A DNA stretch of 64,000 bases from Anaerolineae bacterium (GTDB taxonomy: Bacteria; Chloroflexota; Anaerolineae; DUEN01): contig JANXBS010000015.1 of assembly GCA_025060615.1 (NCBI GenBank), positions 49,027 to 113,026 on the forward strand, read 5' to 3'. Shown here piece after piece: positions 43,296-52,315 of this stretch; position 1 is the stretch's first letter; each line of letters opens with the position of its first letter. Made by a program: the position numbers and the translations under genes. The notes beneath the pieces are model-generated. The model did not search any database. It saw only the letters and a list, made by a program, of their open reading frames with translations, and was not told where the DNA came from.

Positions 43296-44425
43296 ACTGC
43301 AAAAGCCGATCTTAAGTTCTTTTGCCTTAGGATGATCCAGATCACGAATGGCGCTCCGATTAGGGCAGTAACGGCGTTTAGAGGCAAGATCGTCTGGCGG
43401 CCGGGCATCTGAGCCACTAGGTCCGCCACTAACGCAGTGCTACCACCCACGAAGATGGAGGCAGGAATGATCATCCGGTGATCGGATGTGTTGAACAAGC
43501 TGCGGCACATGTGAGGTACGGCAACCCCCAAGAAACCAATGGGGCCACAATAGGCGGTGATCGCCCCTGCTAGGATGGCCGCGCTGAGGATGATGCCCAA
43601 GCGCGCACGTCGCACGTTCAAGCCCATGCTCTGGGCGTAGTCATCGCCCAGCAGAAGTGCGTTGAGCGATTTGACCTGAACGCCCGCAAGCACAAGGCCG
43701 ATAAGCACCGCTGGCGCCAGCACGCGCATCTGACTCCAGGTCACACCACCGAAGCTGCCGAAGGTCCAGGCGATATAGGCCTGGATGCGCTCGGCGATGC
43801 TGAAGTAGATCAGCACGCTGACGATGGCACTCGTGACATAGCCGAACATCAATCCCAGGATCAACAGCGTCATGGTGTTCGTCCGCCTGGCTACCAGCAT
43901 GACGAGCAAGAGGACTAGGGCTGAGCCTAGGCTAGCGCCTACCACTACGCTGACATCTCCGAGTAACCCCAATCCAGCCAGTAACGGGGCACTGCTACTT
44001 GTGGGCCCGCCGGCCAGCACCACCAGGGCGACCCCTACGCTGGCGCCAGCGCTGATTCCCAACACAAAGGGATCGGCCAACGGATTGCGGAAGAGGGTCT
44101 GCATTTGCAGGCCGCTGACCGCCAATGCTGAACCGGCCAGCGTGGCCGTCAGGGCCTTGGGCAGCCGGAATTTCAGCACAATGGTCGCCCACGTCGCTTT
44201 AGTCGGCTCGCCGCCTACCAGGATGGTAAGGACTTCACTCAGTGGAATGCTCACTGAGCCTAGAACCAGGCTGAGGAAGAACAGGCTAAGCAGCAACAGC
44301 GTTAGGCCGATTAGGACCAACGGCTGCAGTCCCAGCCGGGGCCAAGCCTCCTGAGAGGTTGTCGCAGGCCTGGTAGCAGCCCGGCGATCAGGGAGTAAGA
44401 CCGGTTCAGGCAAGCTCGATGGCAT
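43292..44425 (-). CDS. btuC: FecCD/BtuC-type ABC permease (second corrinoid importer)
   Basis: This 377-residue membrane protein has about ten transmembrane segments. LTATLAGSALAVSGLQMQTL and the loop PLADPFVLGISAGASVGVAL are the BtuC family hallmarks, and GPIGFLGVAVPHMCR is the ATPase-contact loop. A proline-rich 45-residue N-terminal stretch precedes the first segment. The stop overlaps the ATPase start (ATGA). Substrate inferred from adjacent cbiZ and B12 genes. Confidence 0.92.
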   Translation of the reverse strand: MPSSLPEPVLLPDRRAATRPATTSQEAWPRLGLQPLVLIGLTLLLLSLFFLSLVLGSVSIPLSEVLTILVGGEPTKATWATIVLKFRLPKALTATLAGSALAVSGLQMQTLFRNPLADPFVLGISAGASVGVALVVLAGGPTSSSAPLLAGLGLLGDVSVVVGASLGSALVLLLVMLVARRTNTMTLLILGLMFGYVTSAIVSVLIYFSIAERIQAYIAWTFGSFGGVTWSQMRVLAPAVLIGLVLAGVQVKSLNALLLGDDYAQSMGLNVRRARLGIILSAAILAGAITAYCGPIGFLGVAVPHMCRSLFNTSDHRMIIPASIFVGGSTALVADLVAQMPGRQTILPLNAVTALIGAPFVIWIILRQKNLRSAFAV

Positions 44426-44496
44426 ACAGACTTGTTCTCCCCTGGGATAGCCAGGCGAACACGTCGCTGCCTGGCTACCCCCATGTCATCCTTGTC

Positions 44497-45789
44497 CTAT
44501 TTCTTCGTCGGCGGATCTAACTTGCGATAGTAGATGAACTCGTGGCCCGGGACCAACTCGGGGTGGAAGATCTTGATTAAATCTGCCAACACCAGATGCG
44601 GTTTCACTACACCACTTTCCCAGTAGTCATTGCCACCAGCCTCGTTCAGCCGGGCGTTGTTGTTATACATCTTCTGGTTCTTGAGTGCTGCAAAATCAGC
44701 GAACCGCTCATCGGCGGCCAAGGCCTCATCAATGCTCTTCCATTGCCCTGTGTTGATCCAGTAATCGGCATCCACAGCACGCGCGAACACGGTCTCGAAA
44801 TCAAGAGGGATGGAGCCGGTAGATTCATCGTCGGACCACAAGTAGTCAGCCCCAGCGTCGGCCAGCAACCGGGCCACGTAGCTTCTGCCGCCCGGCATGT
44901 ACCAGACATTCTGGTAGGGTGTGCCACAGAATACGGTGGGTCTCTCGGTCACCTCTCTTGCCTTAGCCGCCATTTCTTCGTATTGCTGCGCTATCTCCTC
45001 AAAGGCGGCATTGGCTTTACCCTCGAGGTTAAAGAACATGGCGGTAAACTTGATCCACTCGGCTCGTCCAAGCGGGGATGTCTCCATGTATTCGGCATTT
45101 AGGACTGTAGTGATGCCTGCCTCAACGAGCTTGGGATGGGCATCATAATCGGGGCTGCCCACGGCATATGTCATCACCACATCTGGGCCAAGATCGAGCA
45201 CCGCTTCGACGTTGACTTCAGCGCCACTTCCAATCTCGACGAGTCTCCCCTCCGCAAACATCTTGCGTACTGTCTCGTTGTTGACGTATTTGATCCCGTC
45301 GATACCGATCAAGCGGTCTAACACTCCAAGGATGTCCAGATGGGGCAGATAGGTTGTGGACATGGTGATGATGGTCTCGATGGGCACCTCGATGAAATAC
45401 GCGCCCTCGTAGCCGTCGGGTTTGGGCGTGCCGCGCTGAACCAGGACGTATACGAACGTCTCCGTGGCGTCGCGCCAGGGGTTCAGCACCCGAATAACCT
45501 TATAGTTATTGTGGTACTCGACCTCCCAACCCTCCGAGTATTTGAGGACAACCTTCTCCGGGAAATAGTCTACCCGCTCATCAAAGCTCTCAACCCCTCC
45601 CTCGGTAATGTTGGCTGTGAGCACCTGAGGGGTTGCAATAGGCGTTGCCGTGGGCTGAGGTGTCGCTACTAGCACCTGCGTTGCGGTTGGCGCAACAGCC
45701 TCCTGAACAGGGGCCAGCGGGGCGGCACATGCGACAAGCAGAACCAGAACCGCCAGAAGCAGCCATGCCGTCAATTCACGCGTCTTCAT
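44497..45789 (-). CDS. btuF: Substrate-binding lipoprotein of the second corrinoid importer
   Basis: This lipoprotein of about 430 residues has hydrophobic LLLAVLVLLVAC ending in a lipobox, then a Thr/Pro/Ala linker. The periplasmic-binding fold has the FecB/BtuF pattern HLDILGVLDRLIGIDGIKYV and NKSIDE-like closing (WKSIDEALAADERFADF). AGGAGG precedes the chosen ATG; the longer frame upstream is not supported. The spacer to the upstream TIM-barrel fragment is about 130 bases. It feeds the BtuC/BtuD pair encoded next. Confidence 0.88.
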   Translation of the reverse strand: MKTRELTAWLLLAVLVLLVACAAPLAPVQEAVAPTATQVLVATPQPTATPIATPQVLTANITEGGVESFDERVDYFPEKVVLKYSEGWEVEYHNNYKVIRVLNPWRDATETFVYVLVQRGTPKPDGYEGAYFIEVPIETIITMSTTYLPHLDILGVLDRLIGIDGIKYVNNETVRKMFAEGRLVEIGSGAEVNVEAVLDLGPDVVMTYAVGSPDYDAHPKLVEAGITTVLNAEYMETSPLGRAEWIKFTAMFFNLEGKANAAFEEIAQQYEEMAAKAREVTERPTVFCGTPYQNVWYMPGGRSYVARLLADAGADYLWSDDESTGSIPLDFETVFARAVDADYWINTGQWKSIDEALAADERFADFAALKNQKMYNNNARLNEAGGNDYWESGVVKPHLVLADLIKIFHPELVPGHEFIYYRKLDPPTKK

Positions 45790-45923
45790 ATGAACCTCCT
45801 GTGATCGTGTGGTGTGATCGTGATTTGTTTCGATGTGACTAACTGATGGAGCGCGTCTTACTTTGTTTGATGGCGTTTTCCTCCTTTCCGTAGATGGCAA
45901 TCCGTTTTGTCTCAGTTGCCTGC

Positions 45924-46205
45924 CTATTCAGGGTTAACATCAGATGACAGCGTCAACCGAGCCTGGAAGATCTCGATGAGCCGATGGTGATCCCCTCGCC
46001 AAATCGGGTCCAGGATGACGAAGAACCGCAGATGCAAGCCCACGATGATATCAGCAGGGATAGTGTGGCAGTTGTAGCCGTCGGTTGGGTAGAGTTCATA
46101 CCCATCGAACCCGTTCCGAACCATGAAAGCACGGGTGTTCTGCCAGTCGTGCTCGATGGTTGTCAGATCGTTGCGGTGTGTACTAATGTTGAGCAGGCGT
46201 TTCAT
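45924..46205 (-). pseudogene. Truncated TIM-barrel (sugar-phosphate isomerase/epimerase-like) gene
   Basis: The 93-residue frame matches the N-terminal part of TIM-barrel epimerase-like proteins often found beside cbiZ and corrinoid ABC genes: LNISTHRNDLTTIEHDWQ, MVRNGFDGYELYPT, PADIIVGLHLRFF, then a stop after about a third of the expected length. No continuation is visible in the other frames downstream. It sits six bases after the cbiZ stop. Either it is a gene cut by deletion, or a short domain kept on its own; the first seems likelier. Confidence 0.6.
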
Positions 46206-46210
46206 GGCGT

Positions 46211-47362
46211 CTATTCATCCCATTTGTCTGCAAAGCCCAGAGCGATGGAAAGGTAGATCCACCGCACGAAAGTCGCGTTGTCAAGCGCCGGCCTCTCCTG
46301 AGCCAGCCGGTCTCTGTAGGCGGCAAGGCGATCATGTCTGCCCGACACGGCTGCCGCCACCTGGGCGCCGTAATCTCTTAGTATCTCGGGCAGGCAGCTC
46401 TTGGGCAGGATTCCCCATACAAACTTGTCGCGCAGGTGGACGAGGGCAGCTACTGCAGCGACCGTTAGCGGGTCCTGATCTATGCAGTCGAAGTTATAAG
46501 CCAGCAGGGCGGCCTGATCGGTGGTCAGAAAGTGCCCAATCTCAGCAGCTATGGTGTCTCTCCGAGAGCCGAACCGTTCGATATGGGCCAGGACAGAACA
46601 CTGTCGGGCCGGCGTCAGCCCATTTTGCAAGGCGAGCGTTTGCCTGACCGCTTCGCTGACCGCGCGGCCGATTAATTCACCTGCCTTTGAGTGTTTGCCC
46701 GTATCGGTGAGGGGTTTTTCAGTGCCGAGGCGGCAGGCGACCGCGATCTGATCAGTACCTGTCCCCGTAGCTAGGCCATCGGAGTAGCAAGATGGCACGG
46801 CTAGCTCCTGTAGCACGGCAGTCTTAGCTTCCGTAGCGGTGATGACGGCCTTGACCAACGCCCCGGGTGTCACCTCGCAGCTGATCAGCAATATGGTGTT
46901 GATCGTGCCGGATGTTACAGCCTTGCTCGCGTCAAGCAGTTCAAGGCACTCGCCAGCCTCGTGGTAAGATGCCGGATCGCCAGCGCGACCGGCGTTCGTC
47001 TCAACGCCGCCGGTGCAGATGGCGATCACCTCCAGATCGCGAAAGACTTCGTGAACTATGGCTGCGTTGTTCATGTTGGCGGCTGTGCCCAGGGTGGCGC
47101 AGCTATCGGCCGGCAGCCCGTAGCGCGCGCTGATGGCACGCGCGTACTCATCAGGATCACGGACTGCAATGGCATGCATCCTAGTCGTATGGCCGTGAGG
47201 CTCACATACCTGGTGGTTGTATAGGAACATCAGATCCTCGTGCATACCGCCCCGTTTGCTCCGGCAGGTGGATAGGACCCGGTGGGGCACCAAGAAGCGG
47301 CAGATAATGATCTTGTCCTCGCGATGAACTTCAACACCGTCGTAGTACCGTGCTAACAACAT
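46211..47362 (-). CDS. cbiZ: Adenosylcobinamide amidohydrolase CbiZ
   Basis: CbiZ removes the aminopropanol or nucleotide loop side of salvaged adenosyl-corrinoids, giving adenosylcobyric acid that can be rebuilt with the cell's own lower ligand. The 383-residue protein shows FLVPHRVLSTCRSKRGGMHEDLMFLYNHQ-type motifs (split here as VLSTCRSKRGG and EDLMFLYNHQ), ICTGGVETNAGRAGDP and YSDGLATGTGTDQIAVAC, as in long CbiZ proteins. The ATG chosen has AGAGG eight bases before it; a GTG nine bases upstream is an alternative. It is in line with the second BtuFCD importer, supporting salvage of external corrinoids. Confidence 0.88.
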   Translation of the reverse strand: MLLARYYDGVEVHREDKIIICRFLVPHRVLSTCRSKRGGMHEDLMFLYNHQVCEPHGHTTRMHAIAVRDPDEYARAISARYGLPADSCATLGTAANMNNAAIVHEVFRDLEVIAICTGGVETNAGRAGDPASYHEAGECLELLDASKAVTSGTINTILLISCEVTPGALVKAVITATEAKTAVLQELAVPSCYSDGLATGTGTDQIAVACRLGTEKPLTDTGKHSKAGELIGRAVSEAVRQTLALQNGLTPARQCSVLAHIERFGSRRDTIAAEIGHFLTTDQAALLAYNFDCIDQDPLTVAAVAALVHLRDKFVWGILPKSCLPEILRDYGAQVAAAVSGRHDRLAAYRDRLAQERPALDNATFVRWIYLSIALGFADKWDE

Positions 47363-47568
47363 GTCCAGCACCTCTTCGATGCGTCACCCCTTGTTCCATC
47401 TCGTCCCAATGCTGAAAGATCGTGTGCAAGGGGATAGCCTGCAGCACCGGCACTTCAAGCTACCCAATTTTTCACCAGCACATGGATTAGCGTCTGGTCC
47501 TCTACCTGGAAAATAGTGCACTACGATCCAGTCGGTGAGTTTGCTTTGGAGGATGATGGGCAACAGAT

Positions 47569-48309
47569 TCATCGTGCCACTATTTGGTCCAGTTTGGTTA
47601 ATGCCAGAATTGTCGGATTGGTGAACATCTGTTTAGGGGGTGTGACAAACAACACACGGCCGGCCTGCATAAAGGCCACTTGGTCAGCCCATCTCCATGC
47701 TACGTCTAGGTCATGGGTAGAGAGCACGATCGCTTTCCCTTGCCGAGCCAGCCGGTCAAAGATCGCCAACACCTGATCGCGCATCCACGGGTCAAGGCCG
47801 CTAGTCACCTCATCGGCGATGATCACCTGCGGATTCATGGCCAGCACGCCGGCCAGCGCCACGCACGTCTTTTCGCCGCCACTAAGGGCGTGGGTGGGCC
47901 GGTCGAGCAAGTGGGTGATCCCGCACAATTCAGCAGCTTCCTCTACCCGACGACGGGCGGCCTTTGCATCTAGCCCTAAGTTGAGCGGTCCGAAGCTGAT
48001 GTCCTGGGCTACGCTGGCGCTGAACAGTTGCTCGTCGGGGTTCTGAAAGACGATGCCTACATGGCGGCGCAACATCAACAGCCCTCTCCGATCGTAGCTC
48101 ACCGGCTTGCCGGCGAAGCGCACCTGTCCGCCGCTGGGCCGCAGGGTGCCGTTGGCATGCAACAGCAGGGTGGACTTGCCGGAGCCGTTGCTGCCGATTA
48201 TTGCCATGCGCTCTCCAGCGGACACCCTCAGCGACGCGCCGGCCAGCGCCAGCTCCGTCCGGCCCGGATAACGGTAAACCAGGCTATCCAGCTCCAACAG
48301 ATCCATCAC
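47569..48309 (-). CDS. cbiO: Cobalt ECF transporter ATPase CbiO
   Basis: This 246-residue ATPase of the CbiMNQO cobalt importer has Walker A GSNGSGKSTLLLHANG, Q-loop FQNPDEQLF and signature ALSGGEKTCVALAGVLAM, in which the usual Gln-Arg after SGG is replaced by Glu-Lys. Walker B is VIIADEVTSGLD, with Val instead of Pro after the catalytic Glu, a small departure from the usual DEPT. The start overlaps cbiQ (ATGA). Confidence 0.92.
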   Translation of the reverse strand: MMDLLELDSLVYRYPGRTELALAGASLRVSAGERMAIIGSNGSGKSTLLLHANGTLRPSGGQVRFAGKPVSYDRRGLLMLRRHVGIVFQNPDEQLFSASVAQDISFGPLNLGLDAKAARRRVEEAAELCGITHLLDRPTHALSGGEKTCVALAGVLAMNPQVIIADEVTSGLDPWMRDQVLAIFDRLARQGKAIVLSTHDLDVAWRWADQVAFMQAGRVLFVTPPKQMFTNPTILALTKLDQIVAR

Positions 48310-49085
48310 AGAAACGTTCCACTGGCCGCCAACAGTGAGGCCGAGATCACCAGCGTTAACCCGACGGCACGGGCGGAGTGCTGATATTCGTTCGGCAACA
48401 CTCGTAATTCGCCCGCGTAACCGCGGCTCTCTAGCGCGATCTGGAGGCGTTGGCTACGGCGATACGCTTCCAACCACAGGCGGGAGGCCAGCAGCGCCGC
48501 GCTGGCCATGCCCCGCCGGAAATTAGCGTACCCCAGCCGGTTGCTTTGCGCGATCCTCATCTGCTCCAACGTCCCCAGTAACACAAACACAAAGCGATAG
48601 ATCAGAGTCGCCAGATCCACCAGTAGCGGCGGCGCATGCAGTCGCCGCGCGAGGTCTATCAGGTCCACCAGCGGCGTCGTTAGCGACAGAAAGCTCATTG
48701 CGGCCGCGCAGCCCAGTGCACGGCTGATCAACGTGGCGGCCAGCTCCAATGCTGCTGGGCTGCTAGACAGCCACAATGGCCCCAGGCGCCAGCTCCATCT
48801 GGCGTCGTCCGGGAGCACCGAGCCGAGCCCTACGCTGAGCGCCACCCCGCCTACTGCTAATGCCAGGAAGGTAGCCTCGCTGAGAAGCACGCGCAACACA
48901 GTATGGGCCGGCACGCCTGCCCAGCCGATCAACAGCCCGGCTATCCAGCCGACCGCCAGCAAGCCGACGGCCGGCCGGTTCAAGACCAGGCAGAGCAGGA
49001 TAACTGCCAGCGCCAGCCCGGCTTTGTAGGCCGGGTCCAGCGTCCGGATGCGATTGCTATAGGCGTAGCGGTCGATCCAATCCAT
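48306..49085 (-). CDS. cbiQ: Cobalt ECF transporter T component CbiQ
   Basis: This 259-residue membrane protein links the S-component CbiM to the ATPase. It has about five hydrophobic segments, the opening WIDRYAYSNRIRTLDPAYK and the conserved coupling helices RRGMASAALLASRLWLEAYRR with SQRLQIALESRGY, which carry the Ala-Arg-Gly-type ATPase contacts. It follows cbiN after one base and overlaps cbiO. Confidence 0.92.
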   Translation of the reverse strand: MDWIDRYAYSNRIRTLDPAYKAGLALAVILLCLVLNRPAVGLLAVGWIAGLLIGWAGVPAHTVLRVLLSEATFLALAVGGVALSVGLGSVLPDDARWSWRLGPLWLSSSPAALELAATLISRALGCAAAMSFLSLTTPLVDLIDLARRLHAPPLLVDLATLIYRFVFVLLGTLEQMRIAQSNRLGYANFRRGMASAALLASRLWLEAYRRSQRLQIALESRGYAGELRVLPNEYQHSARAVGLTLVISASLLAASGTFL

Positions 49086-49086
49086 A

Positions 49087-49389
49087 TCAACGTCCCGCCT
49101 GCCGGGACCCGCGCTTCAGGCCGAAAAAGTAGCCGATAAAGCCGGCGCCCAGTGCTGCTTGCACGGCGAAGAGCAAACTTTCGGTCTCGCTGCCCGGCGG
49201 CTCGAAGACTGGGCTGAACCATGGCTCATAATCGGGCGCGATCTCCGTGATGGCGCTCTGCGCGGCGGTGTCTGCGCCGCCGAACTCGGAGCTGCGGTGC
49301 AGGAACAGCGGGATCACTGCCAGGACGATCACGGTGGTGACAAGCAACACGGTTAGGCCGCGAGGGAAAGAGGTCGGTGTGGGTTGCAT
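49087..49389 (-). CDS. cbiN: Cobalt transport protein CbiN
   Basis: This 100-residue small membrane protein with two transmembrane helices has an extracytoplasmic loop carrying FGGADTAAQSAI, APDYEPWFSPVFEPPGSE and the second helix SLLFAVQAALGAGFIGYFFG. This is the standard CbiN pattern. It activates cobalt uptake by CbiM. Its gene sits one base after cbiM. Confidence 0.93.
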   Translation of the reverse strand: MQPTPTSFPRGLTVLLVTTVIVLAVIPLFLHRSSEFGGADTAAQSAITEIAPDYEPWFSPVFEPPGSETESLLFAVQAALGAGFIGYFFGLKRGSRQAGR

Positions 49390-49390
49390 A

Positions 49391-50155
49391 TCAAGCTCCT
49401 TTCACGCCCAGCGTCTGCAGCTCTGCTGAGGCCGATCGGAGTAGGGCATTGAAGATCAACACAGTCAGGATGCCCTCGCTAATGGCCAGTGGGATCTGGG
49501 TAACGGCGAAGATGGTCCCAAATTTGGCGAACGCGGCTATAAAGCCTCCGACTGGATCAGGATAGGCCAGGGCTAACTGAATCGAGGCGACGATATAGGT
49601 GATCAGATCAGCCAGGGCTGCGGCCAGGAAGACCACCCATCCCTGAGGTAGGCGGCCCCGCAACCCGCGCCAGATGCCGTGTGCCACCAATGGGCCGATG
49701 ATCGCCATGGAGGTCGCATTGGCGCCCAAAGTGGTCAGGCCACCATGGGCGATGAGCAGCGCCTGAAAGATCAACACGATGGTGCCCAGGATGCTCATCT
49801 CCAGCGGGCCGAAGAGGATGGCGCCCAGGCCGGTGCCGGTGGGATGGCTACTGGAGCCGGTGACGCTGGGAATCTTGAGCGCGCTGAGCACGAAGGTGAA
49901 CGCGCCGGCCAACCCCAGGAGCAGGCGCGTCTCGGGCTTCTCGGCCACTAGCTTACTGATACGGCGGAACCCGAACACCCAGAACGGGAGCGCAACGGCA
50001 AACCAGAACACGGCCCAGGCAGGAGGCAAGAAGCCCTCCATGATGTGCATAGCCGGGGGCGCGGCTGTGCCCGCCGCCCACACAGCGCGACCATCTACTA
50101 GGAGGAGGATGGCCAATAAGAGGAACACATGGGAGACGATGGATTTGCACAGCAT
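49391..50155 (-). CDS. cbiM: Cobalt ECF transporter S component CbiM
   Basis: CbiM binds Co(II) with its N-terminal His loop and carries it across the membrane. The protein has about 254 residues, with a leader-like hydrophobic stretch ([20 protein letters not shown]) before the metal-binding [13 protein letters not shown], then six or so membrane segments including [16 protein letters not shown] and [18 protein letters not shown]. The ATG used here has AAGGAAGG upstream and avoids overlapping cbiA; an ATG 36 bases earlier would overlap it. Order cbiM-N-Q-O is classic. Confidence 0.93.
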   Translation of the reverse strand: MLCKSIVSHVFLLLAILLLVDGRAVWAAGTAAPPAMHIMEGFLPPAWAVFWFAVALPFWVFGFRRISKLVAEKPETRLLLGLAGAFTFVLSALKIPSVTGSSSHPTGTGLGAILFGPLEMSILGTIVLIFQALLIAHGGLTTLGANATSMAIIGPLVAHGIWRGLRGRLPQGWVVFLAAALADLITYIVASIQLALAYPDPVGGFIAAFAKFGTIFAVTQIPLAISEGILTVLIFNALLRSASAELQTLGVKGA

Positions 50156-50175
50156 GTTTACCTTCCTTACCTTCG

Positions 50176-51576
50176 TCAACGGTTTCGCCATCGCAGACAG
50201 GCCTGGACGAACCGCTCGGCCAACTCGGGCCTGGCGCCGAAGTGCAGATGGACATAGGACGCCAACAAGTTGCCCTCGGCATATCCTTCGGTCTGCGCAG
50301 TGGTGCCTTCCCTCGGGACAATCCGATAGGCGGCCGGCAGATGGGCCGGCCGCTCGCTCCAGATCGAATAGTGGAACTCGTGCCCGCGCACCTCCTCGCC
50401 GCGACGCAACAGTAGCGAATCGCGTTCGGCTGTCACGACGCGATAGCCCATGATCAGCTGGTCGCTAAGGGCCGTCCAGCCAGGCAGCAGCCCAACCATT
50501 GGATGACGAACGCCGGCCTGATCCGCGATCCCTTGAGTCAGGTACATCAGCCCGCCGCATTCAGCATAAATAGGCATCCCGGCCTGGCCTGCTGCGCGTA
50601 GCTCGGCTAGAAGCGCTTTGTTAGCCGCCAGGTCGGCCGCATGCAGCTCTGGGTAGCCGCCGCCTAGGTAGATACCGCGCGCGCCCGCAGGCAACGTCCG
50701 GTCGCGCAGGGGGCTGAACGGGACGATCTCAGCGCCAGCCGCCCGCAACAGGTCGAGGTTGTCCTCGTAGTAGAAGCAAAAGGCTTCATCGCGCGCCACC
50801 GCAATGCGCACGGCCGATGCTGATCCCGTCCTGCGAGCTAACGCCGCGATCTCCGATCCCTCGGCGTCCATCTCTAACGCGGGCGCAGTCCGAGCGATTG
50901 CACAGATCTGCGCCAAATCCACCTCTGCGGCCAGCACTGCGATGGCTGCCTTTAGGAAGGCGGCGACCTCCGCCTTACGTTCGACCGCTGTGTACAGGCC
51001 AAGATGCCTTTCAGGAATCGTCAGGCCGGCCGACCTAGGGATGCACCCCAACACTGGCAGACCGATGGCCGTGATGGCATCGGTTACCATCGCTGCATGC
51101 CGCGCGCCTGCTACCTGGTTACAGATCACCCCGGCAATGTTCAGGGCGGGATCGAACGCTCGGCACCCCAACGCCACAGCCGCCGCGCTGCGCGCCATTT
51201 TGCCTACATCCAACACGAGGATCACCGGCGTCGCCAGCAGCTTGGCTACCTCGGCGCTGCTGCCAGACTCGGAGCGGCCATCGAAGCCGTCGTAGAGGCC
51301 CATCACACCCTCGATTACGGCGATCTCGGCGCCGGCCACGGCCCGGGCGAAGCTGGCTCGCACCGCAGCGGCAGGCGCCATCCAGGTATCCAGGTTGCGC
51401 GAGGGCCGGCCGGTAGCCGCCGTGTGATACATCGGGTCAATGTAATCCGGCCCCACTTTGAACCCCTGGACGGTCTGCGACCGAGCTAATGCAGCCATTA
51501 AGCCGGTTGCGATGACGCTTTTGCCACTGCCACTAGCCGGCGCGGCGATCATAACGCGCGGGATTTCAATGTGCAT
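50176..51576 (-). CDS. cbiA: Cobyrinate a,c-diamide synthase CbiA/CobB
   Basis: CbiA uses Gln and ATP to amidate the a and c side chains of cobyrinate. The 466-residue protein has an N-terminal ATPase domain ([38 protein letters not shown]) and a C-terminal glutaminase domain with [19 protein letters not shown] and nucleophile motif [10 protein letters not shown] (Cys). HEFHYS near the end supplies the glutaminase His. It overlaps the end of cobI by 11 bases. Confidence 0.95.
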   Translation of the reverse strand: MHIEIPRVMIAAPASGSGKSVIATGLMAALARSQTVQGFKVGPDYIDPMYHTAATGRPSRNLDTWMAPAAAVRASFARAVAGAEIAVIEGVMGLYDGFDGRSESGSSAEVAKLLATPVILVLDVGKMARSAAAVALGCRAFDPALNIAGVICNQVAGARHAAMVTDAITAIGLPVLGCIPRSAGLTIPERHLGLYTAVERKAEVAAFLKAAIAVLAAEVDLAQICAIARTAPALEMDAEGSEIAALARRTGSASAVRIAVARDEAFCFYYEDNLDLLRAAGAEIVPFSPLRDRTLPAGARGIYLGGGYPELHAADLAANKALLAELRAAGQAGMPIYAECGGLMYLTQGIADQAGVRHPMVGLLPGWTALSDQLIMGYRVVTAERDSLLLRRGEEVRGHEFHYSIWSERPAHLPAAYRIVPREGTTAQTEGYAEGNLLASYVHLHFGARPELAERFVQACLRWRNR

Positions 51577-52315
51577 CAGCGACCTCCGCGTCGATCCGAC
51601 TGCAGGGCACGATCAACAACGACAGGTAATGAAGGTCGCGTGCCCCCGCCAGGGACCGCACATTGCGCACCACGCGGCCGGCCGGATGGGTGGCGCGTTC
51701 AACCCAGATCGCACGGTTGACCAGGCCCAGCTCTTCAAGCAGGGGCAGCAGGCGGTCGAGCTGACGATGCGACTTGAGCAGCACGACCGTGTCGAATGTC
51801 TGCAGGATTGCCCGCAGACTAGCCTCATCCTCCTCGAAGATGGCTGGGAGCACGGCTAGTCGCTGGTTGCCGTTGACCAGCGGCACGCCGGCCTGGGCCG
51901 CCGCAGCGGTGATGGCGCTCACTCCGGGCACGATCTCCACAGCTACGCCTTCCGGCATCTCCGCCAGGATGTAGAGGAAGGTGCTGTGGATGGTTGGATC
52001 CCCCTCGGTGAGGAAAGCCACGATACGGCCGGCCGCCAGGTGCGCCAGCACGGCCTTGGCCGCCTCGCAACGGTGCATCTGTCGCGTCGCCAGCTCGCGC
52101 GCCATGGGGAAGAACAGCCGCTCCACCACCTGCCCGGGCCGCAGATAAGGCTGGGCTAACTCTAGCGCATAGCTCCCGCCATTACGTTGCGCAATCGGTA
52201 CGGCGATGACATCGGCCTCTTGGATTACACGCACAGCCTTTAGGGTCAATAGCTCCGGATCGCCCGGCCCGAGGCCGACGCCGTAGAGCTTGCCCGGCAA
52301 CGTGAAAGCCATCAT
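51566..52315 (-). CDS. cbiL: Cobalt-factor-II / precorrin-2 C20-methyltransferase
   Basis: This 249-residue SAM-dependent tetrapyrrole methylase has YGVGLGPGDPELLTLKAVR, IAFLTEGDPTIHSTFLYIL and VEIVPGVSAITAAAAQAGVPL, the specific C20 class pattern (CobI/CbiL). It adds the C20 methyl group, which is later lost with ring contraction. The start shares one base with the cbiE-cbiT stop. The downstream gene is cbiA. Confidence 0.93.
   Translation of the reverse strand: MMAFTLPGKLYGVGLGPGDPELLTLKAVRVIQEADVIAVPIAQRNGGSYALELAQPYLRPGQVVERLFFPMARELATRQMHRCEAAKAVLAHLAAGRIVAFLTEGDPTIHSTFLYILAEMPEGVAVEIVPGVSAITAAAAQAGVPLVNGNQRLAVLPAIFEEDEASLRAILQTFDTVVLLKSHRQLDRLLPLLEELGLVNRAIWVERATHPAGRVVRNVRSLAGARDLHYLSLLIVPCSRIDAEVADAH

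Noticed and set aside
47384..47572. 62-codon minus-strand frame overlapping the cbiO stop (ATGA), with a separate protein-like frame (VLQAIPLHTIFQHWDEMEQ) just after it
   Set aside because: The two frames cannot be joined cleanly, a stop sits between them, and no family is recognised. It may be a decayed gene between cbiO and cbiZ, but support is too thin for a gene call.
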